From CAVPGP01 sp963704025 (GTDB taxonomy: Bacteria; Actinomycetota; Thermoleophilia; Gaiellales; Gaiellaceae), in NCBI GenBank assembly GCA_963704025.1, contig CAVPGP010000002.1:744001-808000 (forward strand): a stretch of 64,000 nucleotides of DNA. Reading direction: 5' to 3'. Positions 57,176 through 64,000 of the stretch are shown here, piece by piece. The notes under the pieces were generated by a model. That model saw nothing but the letters and a program-made list of their open reading frames with translations, searched no databases and was not told where the DNA came from. A program made the translations under genes and the position numbers. Each line of letters opens with the position of its first letter. Within the stretch, counting starts at the first letter, position 1.

Positions 57176-57721
57176 TCAACGCTCTTCGCGCACGTACGGC
57201 ACCCCGAGCGCCCCTGGAGCGCCGAGCCGCCGGCGGGCGCCGCTCGACGAGACGAGCGCGAGCGCCACGATCGTCGCGACGTACGGCAGCGCCTGAAAGA
57301 GCTCCGGCGGCACCTGGTGCAGGATCCGGCGCGCCTGGAACGCGAACGGCAGCGCCTGGAACGCGCCGAAGAGGTAGGCGCCGACGAGGCAGAGATCCGC
57401 CCGCCAGAAGGCGAAGATGACCAGCGCGATCGCGATCCAGCCGGCGCCGCCGGTGATCCCGTCGACCCACTGCGGGGTGATCGCAAGCGTGAACGTCGCG
57501 CCACCGATCCCCGCGAACGCGCCGCCGAGCAACGTGTGCCCGTAGCGGTACGCCGTCACGTTGATCCCCACGGCATCGGCGGACGCGGGCGCCTCGCCCA
57601 CCGAGCGCACCTCGAGGCCCAGGCGCGTCCGCGACAGGTAGAGGCCGACGGCGATCACGCAGAGCCAGGACGCGTAGACGAGCCACGTCTGGTCGAAGAG
57701 GATCGGCCCGACCACCGGCAA
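57176..57721 (-). pseudogene. 5'-truncated ABC transporter permease (nucleoside/simple sugar type)
   Basis: The visible 181 residues, from PVVGPILFDQTWLVYASWL through LSRTRLGLEVRSVGEAPASADAVGI, GAFAGIGGATFTLA and HQVPPELFQALPYVATIVALA, are the C-terminal half of an RbsC/YufQ-type permease, which is normally about 300 residues. In frame, similarity seems to reach back only to GGWGDLPVV (about 57736). A stop TAG then closes the frame at 57752-57754. A phosphoribosyltransferase gene ends 38 bp further at 57792. No ATPase or binding-protein gene is near. A remnant of a transporter operon, or a misassembly junction, explains it. Confidence 0.75.
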
Positions 57722-57791
57722 GTCGCCCCAGCCACCGGGCCGCGAGCGCGACTATTCGGGAGGGGTCGGCGCGCGACCAGACCCCGTTGCG

Positions 57792-58316
57792 CTACCCGAG
57801 CGCGGCCGCGGTGCCGACCTCCGGCACCGGCGCCTGCGCGCTCCACGGGAAGTCGATCCACCGGTCCGTGCGGCGCCACACGTACTCGCACTTGACGGCC
57901 GAGCGCGGCTTCTCGTAGAGGACGGCCGTGCGCACCTCCGCGACCTTGCCTGCGCAGAAGTCGTGCACCGTCGCGAGCGTCTCCCCGGTGTCGGCGACGT
58001 CGTCCGCGATCAGGATCCTCGCCTCGTCGAGGTCGACCAGGTCGGGCACCGGGGGAAGGATCATCGGCACGGGCAGGCGCTCGTCGACTCCGGTGTAGAA
58101 CTCGACGTTCATGGTGTAGGTGTTCTTCACGCCGAGCGCGTAGGCGAGCGCGCCGGCGACGAGGAGCCCGCCGCGGGCGATTGCGAGCACCATGTCGGGG
58201 CGGTACCCGTCGCGGTGGACGGCTTCGGCGAGCATACGGGCGCCGGAGCCGAGCTCGTCCCAGGTCATCACCTCGCGTTCGGGCTGGGCGCGCCCGGGCT
58301 CCACCGGCTGCTGCAT
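57792..58316 (-). CDS. phosphoribosyltransferase (xanthine/hypoxanthine type)
   Basis: A 174-residue type I phosphoribosyltransferase. The PRPP loop is ARILIADDVADTGETLATVHDF; the N-terminal part DMVLAIARGGLLVAGALAYALGV precedes it, and EYVWRRTDRWIDFPWSAQ closes the base-binding hood. These features are found in xanthine/guanine-type PRTs and related salvage enzymes. It is 9 bp downstream of the LLM oxidoreductase gene in the leftward run. The exact purine is not evident. Confidence 0.87.
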   Translation of the reverse strand: MQQPVEPGRAQPEREVMTWDELGSGARMLAEAVHRDGYRPDMVLAIARGGLLVAGALAYALGVKNTYTMNVEFYTGVDERLPVPMILPPVPDLVDLDEARILIADDVADTGETLATVHDFCAGKVAEVRTAVLYEKPRSAVKCEYVWRRTDRWIDFPWSAQAPVPEVGTAAALG

Positions 58317-58325
58317 CGCGCGATT

Positions 58326-59258
58326 CTAGAGGGTGGCCAGCAGGGCGACCATGTCGACGTCGGCGTGGTCGAGGTGCTGGAGGAAGATCCGCTCGACCCC
58401 GGCCGCCTCGTAGGCGGCGAGGCGCTCGCGCGCCTCGTCGACGGTGCCGACGACGGTGTGGCCCGACCGCTCGCGCAGGAACTCGTCGACGTCGCCTGCC
58501 GCTCCCGTCCGCTCCATCAGCCGGCGGCCCCGCTCGCGGAGCTCCTCGCGGTCGCGGCCGACGACGCACCCGGTCATGACCGAGAACGTCAGCGACGCCG
58601 GGTCGCGCCCCGCGCGCTCGCACGCCTCGTCGATCCGGCGCCTTCGCCGGCCGGCCTCCTCCGGCCCCACGAACGTCGTGTCGTACTCGTCCGCGAAGCG
58701 CACCGCCGGCTCGACGGTTCCACGCCTGGCGGCGCCGCCCACGATCAGCGGCGGACGAGGGCGCTGGACCGGCTTCGGCAGCGCGCGCACGGCGTCGAGG
58801 CGGTAGTGCCGGCCCTCGTACGAGAAGACCTCCTGCGTCCATTGCCCGTGGATGATCTCGAGCTGCTCCGCGAACATGGAGAGGCGCGTGTCGAGCTCCG
58901 GGAACGGGAAGCCGTACGCCGCGTGCTCGCGCTCGTTCCAGCCGGCGCCGAGCCCGAGCTCGACCCGCCCGCCGGAAACGTGATCCGCCGTCACCACGAC
59001 CTTCGCCAGCTCGGACGGATGGCGGAACGTCGCGGGCGAGACCATCGACCCGAGCCGGATGCGCTGCGTGACGCCGGCGAGCGCCGCCAGCGTCGCCCAG
59101 GCGTCGAGCGAGCCGCGCTCCTCCTCGCGCATCAGCGACGCGTAGTGGTCGGAGCGAAACAGGCCCTCGAGGCCGTGCTCCTCGCAGGCGCGCGCGAGCG
59201 CGACCCACTCGTCCCACGAGACGCCCTCCTGGCCCTCGATCATCAGGCAGATGCGCAC
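58326..59258 (-). CDS. LLM-class flavin/F420-dependent oxidoreductase
   Basis: A 310-residue bacterial luciferase-like TIM barrel. MRICLMIEGQEGVSWDEWVAL, GLFRSDHYASLM, IRLGSMVSPATFRHPSELAK, SGGRVELGLGAGWNEREHAAYG and PLIVGGAARRGT are standard signatures of F420-dependent members in Actinomycetota. The cofactor (F420 or FMN) cannot be fixed from sequence. It begins 4 bp after the end of the AhpD-like selenoprotein gene and is presumably co-transcribed with it. Confidence 0.88.
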   Translation of the reverse strand: MRICLMIEGQEGVSWDEWVALARACEEHGLEGLFRSDHYASLMREEERGSLDAWATLAALAGVTQRIRLGSMVSPATFRHPSELAKVVVTADHVSGGRVELGLGAGWNEREHAAYGFPFPELDTRLSMFAEQLEIIHGQWTQEVFSYEGRHYRLDAVRALPKPVQRPRPPLIVGGAARRGTVEPAVRFADEYDTTFVGPEEAGRRRRRIDEACERAGRDPASLTFSVMTGCVVGRDREELRERGRRLMERTGAAGDVDEFLRERSGHTVVGTVDEARERLAAYEAAGVERIFLQHLDHADVDMVALLATL

Positions 59259-59262
59259 GCGC

Positions 59263-59808
59263 TCATCCTTCCAGGCGATAGCCGGTCGCGAGCATCGTGC
59301 CGGCGCGGGCCGCGAATGCCTCGACCGGAGGGACGTCCCAGCCGAGCGAGTCCGCCATGCGGACGATCATGTTGAAGAGCGCGCAGACGTGGATCGCGTC
59401 CTCGAGCGCGTCGTCGGAGACCCCGGCCGCCCGCACCGCCTCGACGTCCGCCGGCCCGAGCTCGCCCGGGCGCAGCGTCATCGTCTCGAGGAAGCCGAGC
59501 GTCGCGAGCAGCTGCGGCGAGAGCGGCGCCGTGCGCCAGTCCCGCTTCACCGCCTCCCACACCTCCTCGCCGAGCGCGTACGACGCAACTGCGCCGTGGG
59601 CGTTCGTTCAGAACGGGCACTGGTTGAGGAGCGACGTGAACGCAGCGAAGAGCTCGCGCTCGCCGGGGCTCCAGTCCGAGGGCCCGCGCATGGCGGCGTC
59701 GAGCGCGTCCGAGTACGGGCGGCCGAAGATCTCCGACCGGTAGAGGAGCGTCCTGACGACCCCGAGCGGGACCTCCGGCGCGTTCCGGTCGACGACCTCG
59801 AGCCTCAC
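59263..59808 (-). CDS. AhpD-like (carboxymuconolactone decarboxylase fold) selenoprotein, in-frame UGA
   Basis: A 181-residue protein read from GTG 59808 through an in-frame TGA at 59608-59610 with no frame change. The flanking sequence is LLNQCPF-UGA-TNAHGAVASY. With UGA as selenocysteine the active site is Glu52-x11-Cys64-x2-Sec67-x3-His71. This is exactly the spacing of the AhpD peroxidase/disulfide-reductase site (Glu-x11-Cys-x2-Cys-x3-His), with Sec in place of the second Cys. A SECIS-type hairpin starts 10 nt after the UGA. Downstream (VWEAVKRDWRTAPLSPQLLA, DAIHVCALFNMIVRMADSLG) is normal family sequence. A role in peroxide detoxification is inferred. It is coupled to a small AhpD-related gene upstream (GTGA). 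Read as a stop instead, the frame would end at residue 66. Confidence 0.86.
59580..59597 (-). promoter_or_regulatory. bacterial SECIS hairpin
   Basis: In the mRNA, ACGGCGC pairs with GCGTCGT over 7 bp (one G-U) around an AGTT loop. It begins 10 nt after the UGA, so the loop G-U lies about 18 nt from it. Bacterial SECIS elements have a short stem with G-U in the loop at this distance. The hairpin also codes for protein. Confidence 0.75.
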
Positions 59809-60050
59809 CGGAGCGCCGCCCTCGCCGCCTCGAGGCGCTCCAGTCCCGCCGCGACGGCGACTGCGGCCGTGTGCTCGAAGATCTCGTCCTCCGAGTGGCT
59901 GCCGCGGAGCCGGTCGACGTCCGCATCCGTGACGCGGTAAGCGTGCAGGCGCACCTTCTCCAGATAGGCCTCCATCCCCGCGGGCACCGGCCGTCCCGGC
60001 CGCGCGGCGGCCCGCAGGCGGTCGATCAACGCGTCGTACCGCCCTTTCAC
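59805..60050 (-). CDS. small AhpD-related partner protein
   Basis: An 81-residue reading frame from GTG 60050. VTDADVDRLRGSHSEDEIFEHTAAVAVAAGLERLEAA resembles the C-terminal helical segment of AhpD/CMD proteins. There is no Cys or Sec. It overlaps the VOC gene stop (GTGA) and its own stop overlaps the selenoprotein start (GTGA), so all three are translated together. It may complete a heteromeric fold with the selenoprotein. Family recognition rests only on pattern. Confidence 0.72.
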   Translation of the reverse strand: MKGRYDALIDRLRAAARPGRPVPAGMEAYLEKVRLHAYRVTDADVDRLRGSHSEDEIFEHTAAVAVAAGLERLEAARAALR

Positions 60051-60400
60051 GGCTGCCGATTCTTCACCAACCCGACGAGGTGCCCCTCCGGGTCGGTGAA
60101 GAGCGCGAACGTGACCATGTCCGGGATCTCCGTCACGCCCATCACGACCTTGCCGCCCAGCTGCTCCGCCTTGTCGAGCGCCGCCTGCGGGTCGTCGACG
60201 CTGATGTAGAACGTCAGATGCCCGTCGCCCTCCGGGGCCTGGCCGACTCCGCCGCTGATGCCGCCGTCCTTCCCCTCGACCATTCCGTAGTTCATCTCGC
60301 CCGGCTCGCTGAACTGCCAGCCGAAGAGGTCGGAGTAGAAGGTGCGCAGCGCGTTTCCGTCCTTGCCGACGACCTCGAACCACACGACCTGATCCGCCAT
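60047..60400 (-). CDS. VOC-superfamily (glyoxalase-like) protein
   Basis: A 117-residue VOC domain starting MADQVVWFEVVGKDGNALRTFYSDLFGW. GGISGGVGQAPEGDGHLTFYISVDDPQAAL, and TFALFTDPEGHLVGLVKN, give the paired beta-alpha-beta-beta-beta modules. The usual metal residues (H in HLTFY and E in DPEGHLVGL) are present in part. It is the first gene of a leftward group with the AhpD-like pair. Functions in this superfamily range from glyoxalase to antibiotic resistance; none can be assigned. Confidence 0.88.
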   Translation of the reverse strand: MADQVVWFEVVGKDGNALRTFYSDLFGWQFSEPGEMNYGMVEGKDGGISGGVGQAPEGDGHLTFYISVDDPQAALDKAEQLGGKVVMGVTEIPDMVTFALFTDPEGHLVGLVKNRQP

Positions 60401-60482
60401 CGTGCCTCCTTCGTTCGCATGGGCTCCATTCTCTACGACGACGAAGGGCCGACCGGGTTTTCGACGGACGCCGACCTGATCG

Positions 60483-61217
60483 CTAGTCGATGTCGCGACG
60501 GACGAGGAGCACGGTGCCCGCCACCGCGAAGACGGCCACCCATCCCACGAGCACCAGGCCGGCGACCGCCGGGTCGAGCAGGTTCGAGTCGTTGGCGCCC
60601 GACAGAGCCTGGGACGCAGGACCCGGCGAGTAGCGGCCCACCTTCGGGAGCAGCCCGAAGAGGATGTTCTCCGCCACGAGCAGCCAGGCGAAGAGGCCGA
60701 TGATCGCGCCGACCTGGCTGCGGACGATCGCACCCAGGCCGACGCCGATCCCGGCCCAGAGGAGCGATGCGGCGATCACGCCTGCGACGATGCCGGCGAC
60801 ATCCCCGCCGTCGAGCGCGAAGTCGATCCCGCGCGTCCCGAGCACGATCCCGCCGGCGAGGAACGCGAGCCCCTCCGCGACGAGCCCGAAGAGGGCGCCC
60901 ATCAGCATCCCGGCCAGGAGCTTCGCGGCCAGCAGCTGGGGGCGCTGCGGCGTGAAGAGCAGCGTCGGCCTGATCGTGCCGTGCCGGAACTCGCTCGTCA
61001 CCGCCATCACGCCGACGAGCGCGGCGAAGAGCGTCGCCACCCCGCCGACGCCGAACTGGTTTCGCTGCTCGCTCACCGACTCGAGCGAGAACTTCGAGGT
61101 CGAGTACCCCTGGACGAGCGCGATGAAGAGCGTGAAGGCGAGCATCGCCAGAGCGAGCCCCAGCGTCGTCCTCGTCGAGCGCAGCTTCAGGAACTCGGAG
61201 CGCAGCCGGTCGGTCAC
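60483..61217 (-). CDS. ABC-2 type transporter permease
   Basis: A 244-residue membrane protein with six predicted helices. It opens SEFLKLRSTRTTLGLALAMLAFTLFIAL. VMAVTSEFRHGTIRPTLLFTPQRPQLL is the typical ABC-2 motif after helix 2. LLWAGIGVGLGAIVRSQVGAIIGLFAWLL follows, and it ends VAGTVLLVRRDID. It overlaps the ATPase gene stop and forms an exporter with it. Substrate unknown. Confidence 0.9.
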   Translation of the reverse strand: MTDRLRSEFLKLRSTRTTLGLALAMLAFTLFIALVQGYSTSKFSLESVSEQRNQFGVGGVATLFAALVGVMAVTSEFRHGTIRPTLLFTPQRPQLLAAKLLAGMLMGALFGLVAEGLAFLAGGIVLGTRGIDFALDGGDVAGIVAGVIAASLLWAGIGVGLGAIVRSQVGAIIGLFAWLLVAENILFGLLPKVGRYSPGPASQALSGANDSNLLDPAVAGLVLVGWVAVFAVAGTVLLVRRDID

Positions 61218-62125
61218 CGCGGCTCCGAGCCGGCGGTCAGCTCGAGGAACACGTCCTCGAGGGAGCCGGCGGCCGGCGACAGCTCGTGCAGGACGATGCC
61301 CGCTGCAGCCGCCGCCTCCCCGATCTGCTCGCTCGTGGCGCCGCGGACGACCAGGGTGTCGCCGCTGCGGTCGATCTCGACGCCGTCGCCCGCGAGCAGC
61401 CGTGCCAGCTGCTCGGCCTGCGGCGAGCGCACGCGGACGCCGCCGGAGATCCGCGCCGTCAGCTCGGCGAGCGACGACTCGACGACGAGCCGCCCGCGGT
61501 TGATGATCAGCACGCGGTCGACCGTCTGCGCCACCTCGGCGAGGACGTGGCTCGAGACGAACACGGTCTTGCCCTCGCGCGCGAACTCGCGCAGGAAGTC
61601 GCGCAGCCAGCGGACGCCCTCCGGGTCGAGGCCGTTCGCGGGCTCGTCGAGGATCAGCAGCTCCGGGTCGCCGAGCAGCGCAGACGCCAGCCCGAGCCGC
61701 TGCCGCATGCCGAGCGAGTAGGTCTTGACGCGGCGCCTGGCCGCGGCGCTCAGCTCGACGAGGTCGAGCACCTCGTCGACGCGGCTCGCCGGGAGGCCCG
61801 CGGCGTAGGCGAGCGAGCGGAGGTGGTCGCGTCCGTTTCGGCCGGGATGGAAGTCGGTCGCCTCGAGAACTGCGCCGATCCGGAGCGCCGGGCGGTCGTG
61901 CTCGACGTATCTGCGGCCGAGGACGGCGGCCGTGCCGGACGTGGGGTAGGCGAGGCCGAGCAGCACGCGCAACGTCGTGGTCTTCCCCGCCCCGTTCGGC
62001 CCGAGAAAGCCGGTAATCGTGCCCACGTCGAGCCGGAACGAGAGGTCGTCGACCGCGCGGAGGCTGCCGAACTGCTTCGTCAGCCCCCGCGCCTCGATCA
62101 CCGGCTCGTACACCGGCTCGCTCAC
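61214..62125 (-). CDS. ABC transporter ATP-binding protein
   Basis: A 303-residue ATPase of the drug/exporter (DRA/CcmA-like) type. Walker A is GFLGPNGAGKTTTLRVLLGL, the signature is YSLGMRQRLGLASALLGDP, Walker B is LLILDEPANGLDP and the switch His is in VFVSSHVLAEV. A C-terminal extension of about 85 residues follows. GTG 62125 overlaps the M1 peptidase stop (GTGA), so the peptidase and exporter are coupled. A longer start in the peptidase tail (62158) is unlikely. Confidence 0.92.
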   Translation of the reverse strand: MSEPVYEPVIEARGLTKQFGSLRAVDDLSFRLDVGTITGFLGPNGAGKTTTLRVLLGLAYPTSGTAAVLGRRYVEHDRPALRIGAVLEATDFHPGRNGRDHLRSLAYAAGLPASRVDEVLDLVELSAAARRRVKTYSLGMRQRLGLASALLGDPELLILDEPANGLDPEGVRWLRDFLREFAREGKTVFVSSHVLAEVAQTVDRVLIINRGRLVVESSLAELTARISGGVRVRSPQAEQLARLLAGDGVEIDRSGDTLVVRGATSEQIGEAAAAAGIVLHELSPAAGSLEDVFLELTAGSEPR

Positions 62126-63507
62126 CAGGACGTCGGCTTCCCGGGCTGGTAGAGCCACGCGTCGAAGAACCGCTTTAGGTCCATCCGGCTGATCCGCTCC
62201 GCATGGGTGATGAACTGTGGAGTCGTGACGTTCCCGAACCGGTTCTGTTGCGCCCAGTCACGCAGGATCCGGCTGAAGGTGAAGTCGCCCACCTTCTCGC
62301 GCAGCGCCTGCAGCGTCATACCGCCGCGGTCGTAGATCGTCCCGTCGAAGAGGAACTCGGGCGCACCGGGATCGGCGGGTGGCGGGTTCCAGAACTCCGT
62401 GTCATGGGCCGGGGTGTTGTAGAGCCGCGTGAAGAACTGATGCGCCGACCTGTTCCCCTCGTGCTCGCTCCAGATCCACTCCGACCAGGTGGCGAAGCCC
62501 TCGTGGAGCCAGATGTCGGGCCACTGCGAGAGTGTCACCGAGTCGCCGAACCACATGTGCGCGAGCTCGTGAACGAACGTCGCCTCGTCCGGAACGGAGG
62601 GGAAGTTCGGCTTCGTCTGCGTCTCGAGCGAGTAGCCGACGTCCTCCGCGTCGTCGACGATCGCACCGACGGCGTCGAACGGGTACGGCCCGTAGATCGA
62701 GGAATAGAACTCGATCACGTCCGGGAGCTTCGTCAGCACGTGGCCCGTCGGCAGCTGCGGGTCGACGGCCACGTAGGACGGGATCCTGCCCACCCTGGAC
62801 TGCGTCAGATCGAAGCGGCCGAGCGTCGCGGTCGCGAGATACGGCGCCATCGGGTCGTCCTCGCGCCAGACCCAGGTCGTGCGGCCGTTCGTGGTCGAGT
62901 TCGAGACGAGGACGCCGTTCGCCATCACGGTCAGGCCGGCGGGAACCGAGACCCTGAACGTGTAGGTCGCCTTGTCCTGGGGGTTGTCGTTCACCGGGTA
63001 CCACGCAGGAGAGCCCTGCGGCTCGTTGACGACGAAGGCGCCGTCCTCGGTCGGCACCCACCCCTCGATCGAGGAGTCGGGATCCGTAACGACCGAAGGG
63101 GTGCCGGAGTAGTCGATCGCGACCGTGAAGGGCTTGCCGTCCGGGAGGCCCTGCTTCGGCGTGATCACGAGCTCCTGGTCACCACTGCGGCTGGACGACG
63201 CCGGCCGGCCGTTCACGAGCAGTCGCGAGATCGTGAAGCCACGCAGGTCGACGTCGAAGCTCGACAAGTTCTGCGTGGCGGTCGCTGCGATCTGGGCGGT
63301 GCCGACAAGCTGGTTTGACGCCGGGTCGTAGCTCAGCGTCAGGTCGTAGTGCGAGACGTCGTAGCCTCCGTTCCCGGCGAACGGGAAGAACGGATCGCCA
63401 AGCCCGGGCGAGCCGGGCGTGAATCCCGCCCCGGCCGCTGTGCCGGCCACGGCGAGCGCCGCGGCACACGCGAAGGTCGCCGCACGCGCAAAACGCTTGC
63501 CGGCCAT
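62122..63507 (-). CDS. secreted M1-family metallopeptidase
   Basis: A 461-residue peptidase with a signal peptide (FARAATFACAAALAVAGTAAGA). The N-terminal beta domain contains YDVSHYDLTLSYDP. The zinc site is HELAHMWFGDSV (His313, Glu314, His317) and HEGFATW (Glu336), HExxH-x18-E. DPMAPYLATATLGRFDL and YDRGGMTLQALREKVGD are also typical. The GAMEN exopeptidase motif is replaced by DDAEDVGYSLETQT, as in short bacterial M1 proteins. The start ATG 63507 is favoured by AGGGGG 7 nt upstream; ATG 63522 is also in frame. Coupled to the ABC exporter downstream. Confidence 0.92.
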   Translation of the reverse strand: MAGKRFARAATFACAAALAVAGTAAGAGFTPGSPGLGDPFFPFAGNGGYDVSHYDLTLSYDPASNQLVGTAQIAATATQNLSSFDVDLRGFTISRLLVNGRPASSSRSGDQELVITPKQGLPDGKPFTVAIDYSGTPSVVTDPDSSIEGWVPTEDGAFVVNEPQGSPAWYPVNDNPQDKATYTFRVSVPAGLTVMANGVLVSNSTTNGRTTWVWREDDPMAPYLATATLGRFDLTQSRVGRIPSYVAVDPQLPTGHVLTKLPDVIEFYSSIYGPYPFDAVGAIVDDAEDVGYSLETQTKPNFPSVPDEATFVHELAHMWFGDSVTLSQWPDIWLHEGFATWSEWIWSEHEGNRSAHQFFTRLYNTPAHDTEFWNPPPADPGAPEFLFDGTIYDRGGMTLQALREKVGDFTFSRILRDWAQQNRFGNVTTPQFITHAERISRMDLKRFFDAWLYQPGKPTSW

Positions 63508-63616
63508 GTGAAACCCCCTCATCTGATGCTCTTGCCCCGAGCCGAATCTACGGCGTGGCTCCGGCCCGGGCAAGCAGCAGGCGACAAGGCTGGCCTCGCG
63601 ACGGCAGAATCCGCTC

Positions 63617-64000
63617 ATGGAGTCCAAGAGCGGTTACACCGTCAAGAACCTGAAAGAGGTCGAGGACTCGGCGCCGAAGTTCGGCATGTCGCCCGACCTC
63701 GAGGCGCGTTTCGCGACGCGGGGATCTGCAGGCCTCGGAGTTCGGCGTCAGCTACCAGCGGCTCGCCCCGAACGTGCGGGGCCCGTTCGGCCACAGGCAC
63801 GCGACGCAGGAGGAGCTCTACGTCGTCCTCGGCGGCAGCGGACGCATCAAGGTGGGCGACGACATCGTCGAGCTGAAGCCGTGGGACGCCGTGCGGGTCT
63901 CGCACGACACGGTGCGCGCGTTCGAGGCGGGCCCGGACGGGCTCGAGCTGATCGCCTTCGGCGCACCCGGAACGGGGCCGGGCGACGCCGAGGTCCTCCC
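63617..64000 (+). CDS. cupin-domain protein, 3' end beyond the window (one frame break)
   Basis: ATG 63617 starts MESKSGYTVKNLKEVEDSAPKF. An inserted G near 63722 shifts the frame, and DLQASEFGVSYQRLAPNVRGP continues with GHRHATQEELYVVLGGSGRIKVG, a complete cupin motif 1 (HxH and Glu), then DAVRVSHDTVRAFEAGPDGLEL as motif 2. It runs off the right edge. It is divergent from the M1 peptidase with about 110 bp between. A single-domain cupin of unknown substrate. Confidence 0.82.
   Translation, partial: MESKSGYTVKNLKEVEDSAPKFGMSPDLEARFATRGSAGLGVRRQLPAARPERAGPVRPQARDAGGALRRPRRQRTHQGGRRHRRAEAVGRRAGLARHGARVRGGPGRARADRLRRTRNGAGRRRGPP

Noticed and set aside
59608..59610. TGA as a true stop making a 66-residue protein plus a separate 99-residue gene
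   Set aside because: The frame is unchanged, the active-site spacing requires a residue there, and a SECIS-like hairpin follows.

Overview
The window is GC-rich (about 70%) bacterial chromosome, almost certainly Actinomycetota. Streptomyces-type PHO boxes, an F420-type LLM oxidoreductase, frequent GTG starts and many GTGA/ATGA start-stop overlaps all fit. Thermoleophilia (Gaiellales/Solirubrobacterales) is my best guess for the class, as inference only. There is no phage, IS transposase, CRISPR, rRNA or tRNA signal. Many otherwise recognisable genes in 1-30.4 kb and 49-64 kb are broken by single-base indels, mostly insertions. The stretch 30.7-48.8 kb has none. I read this as uneven consensus quality rather than gene decay, so broken genes are annotated over their full span.

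Layout. 1-0.2 kb: 5' end of a methylmalonyl-CoA mutase. 0.5-19.8 kb: one giant secreted or surface protein gene (about 6,440 codons once frames are joined). It has a signal segment, about 40 tandem 99-residue Ig-like repeats, further Ig-like domains, then FN3-like, PASTA and receiver-like domains. 19.8-21.7 kb: cobalamin adenosyltransferase and acyl-CoA dehydrogenase. 21.7-35.5 kb: a phosphate block with response regulator, soluble histidine kinase, pstSCAB, phoU, a second pstS, uppP, ppk, ppx, a PHP phosphoesterase, sixA and a tiny winged-helix gene. 35.5-42.3 kb: HD-GYP regulator, beta-oxidation-type enzymes, ATP-grasp ligase, 2-hydroxyacid dehydrogenase and M42 peptidase. 42.3-51.5 kb: trp operon with leader peptide and attenuator (trpL-E-G-D-CF-B-GNAT-A), running into methyltransferase, nitrilase and FAD-oxidase genes. 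51.5-57.2 kb: cupin, thymidine kinase, HNH-like lipoprotein, beta-propeller protein and a copper operon (copA-csoR-DUF4396). 57.2-64 kb: truncated permease, phosphoribosyltransferase, LLM oxidoreductase, an AhpD-like selenoprotein with its SECIS hairpin, VOC protein, ABC exporter pair, M1 peptidase and a cupin.

How it works together. Tandem 11-bp PHO-box units (core GTTCACC/CGTCACC) lie upstream of the response regulator, pstS, pstB, the second pstS, ppk, the PHP gene, the small winged-helix gene and a 3-hydroxyacyl-CoA dehydrogenase. In most cases the box ends 20-50 nt before the start codon. The block therefore reads as one autoregulated phosphate-starvation regulon covering uptake, polyphosphate synthesis and hydrolysis, and nucleotide or phosphoester scavenging. 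The strongest individual observations are the in-frame UGA with a SECIS-type hairpin inside an AhpD active site, the giant repeat protein, the PHO-box set, the trp attenuator with a compact TrpC-TrpF fusion, and two roughly 165-bp palindromic intergenic elements.
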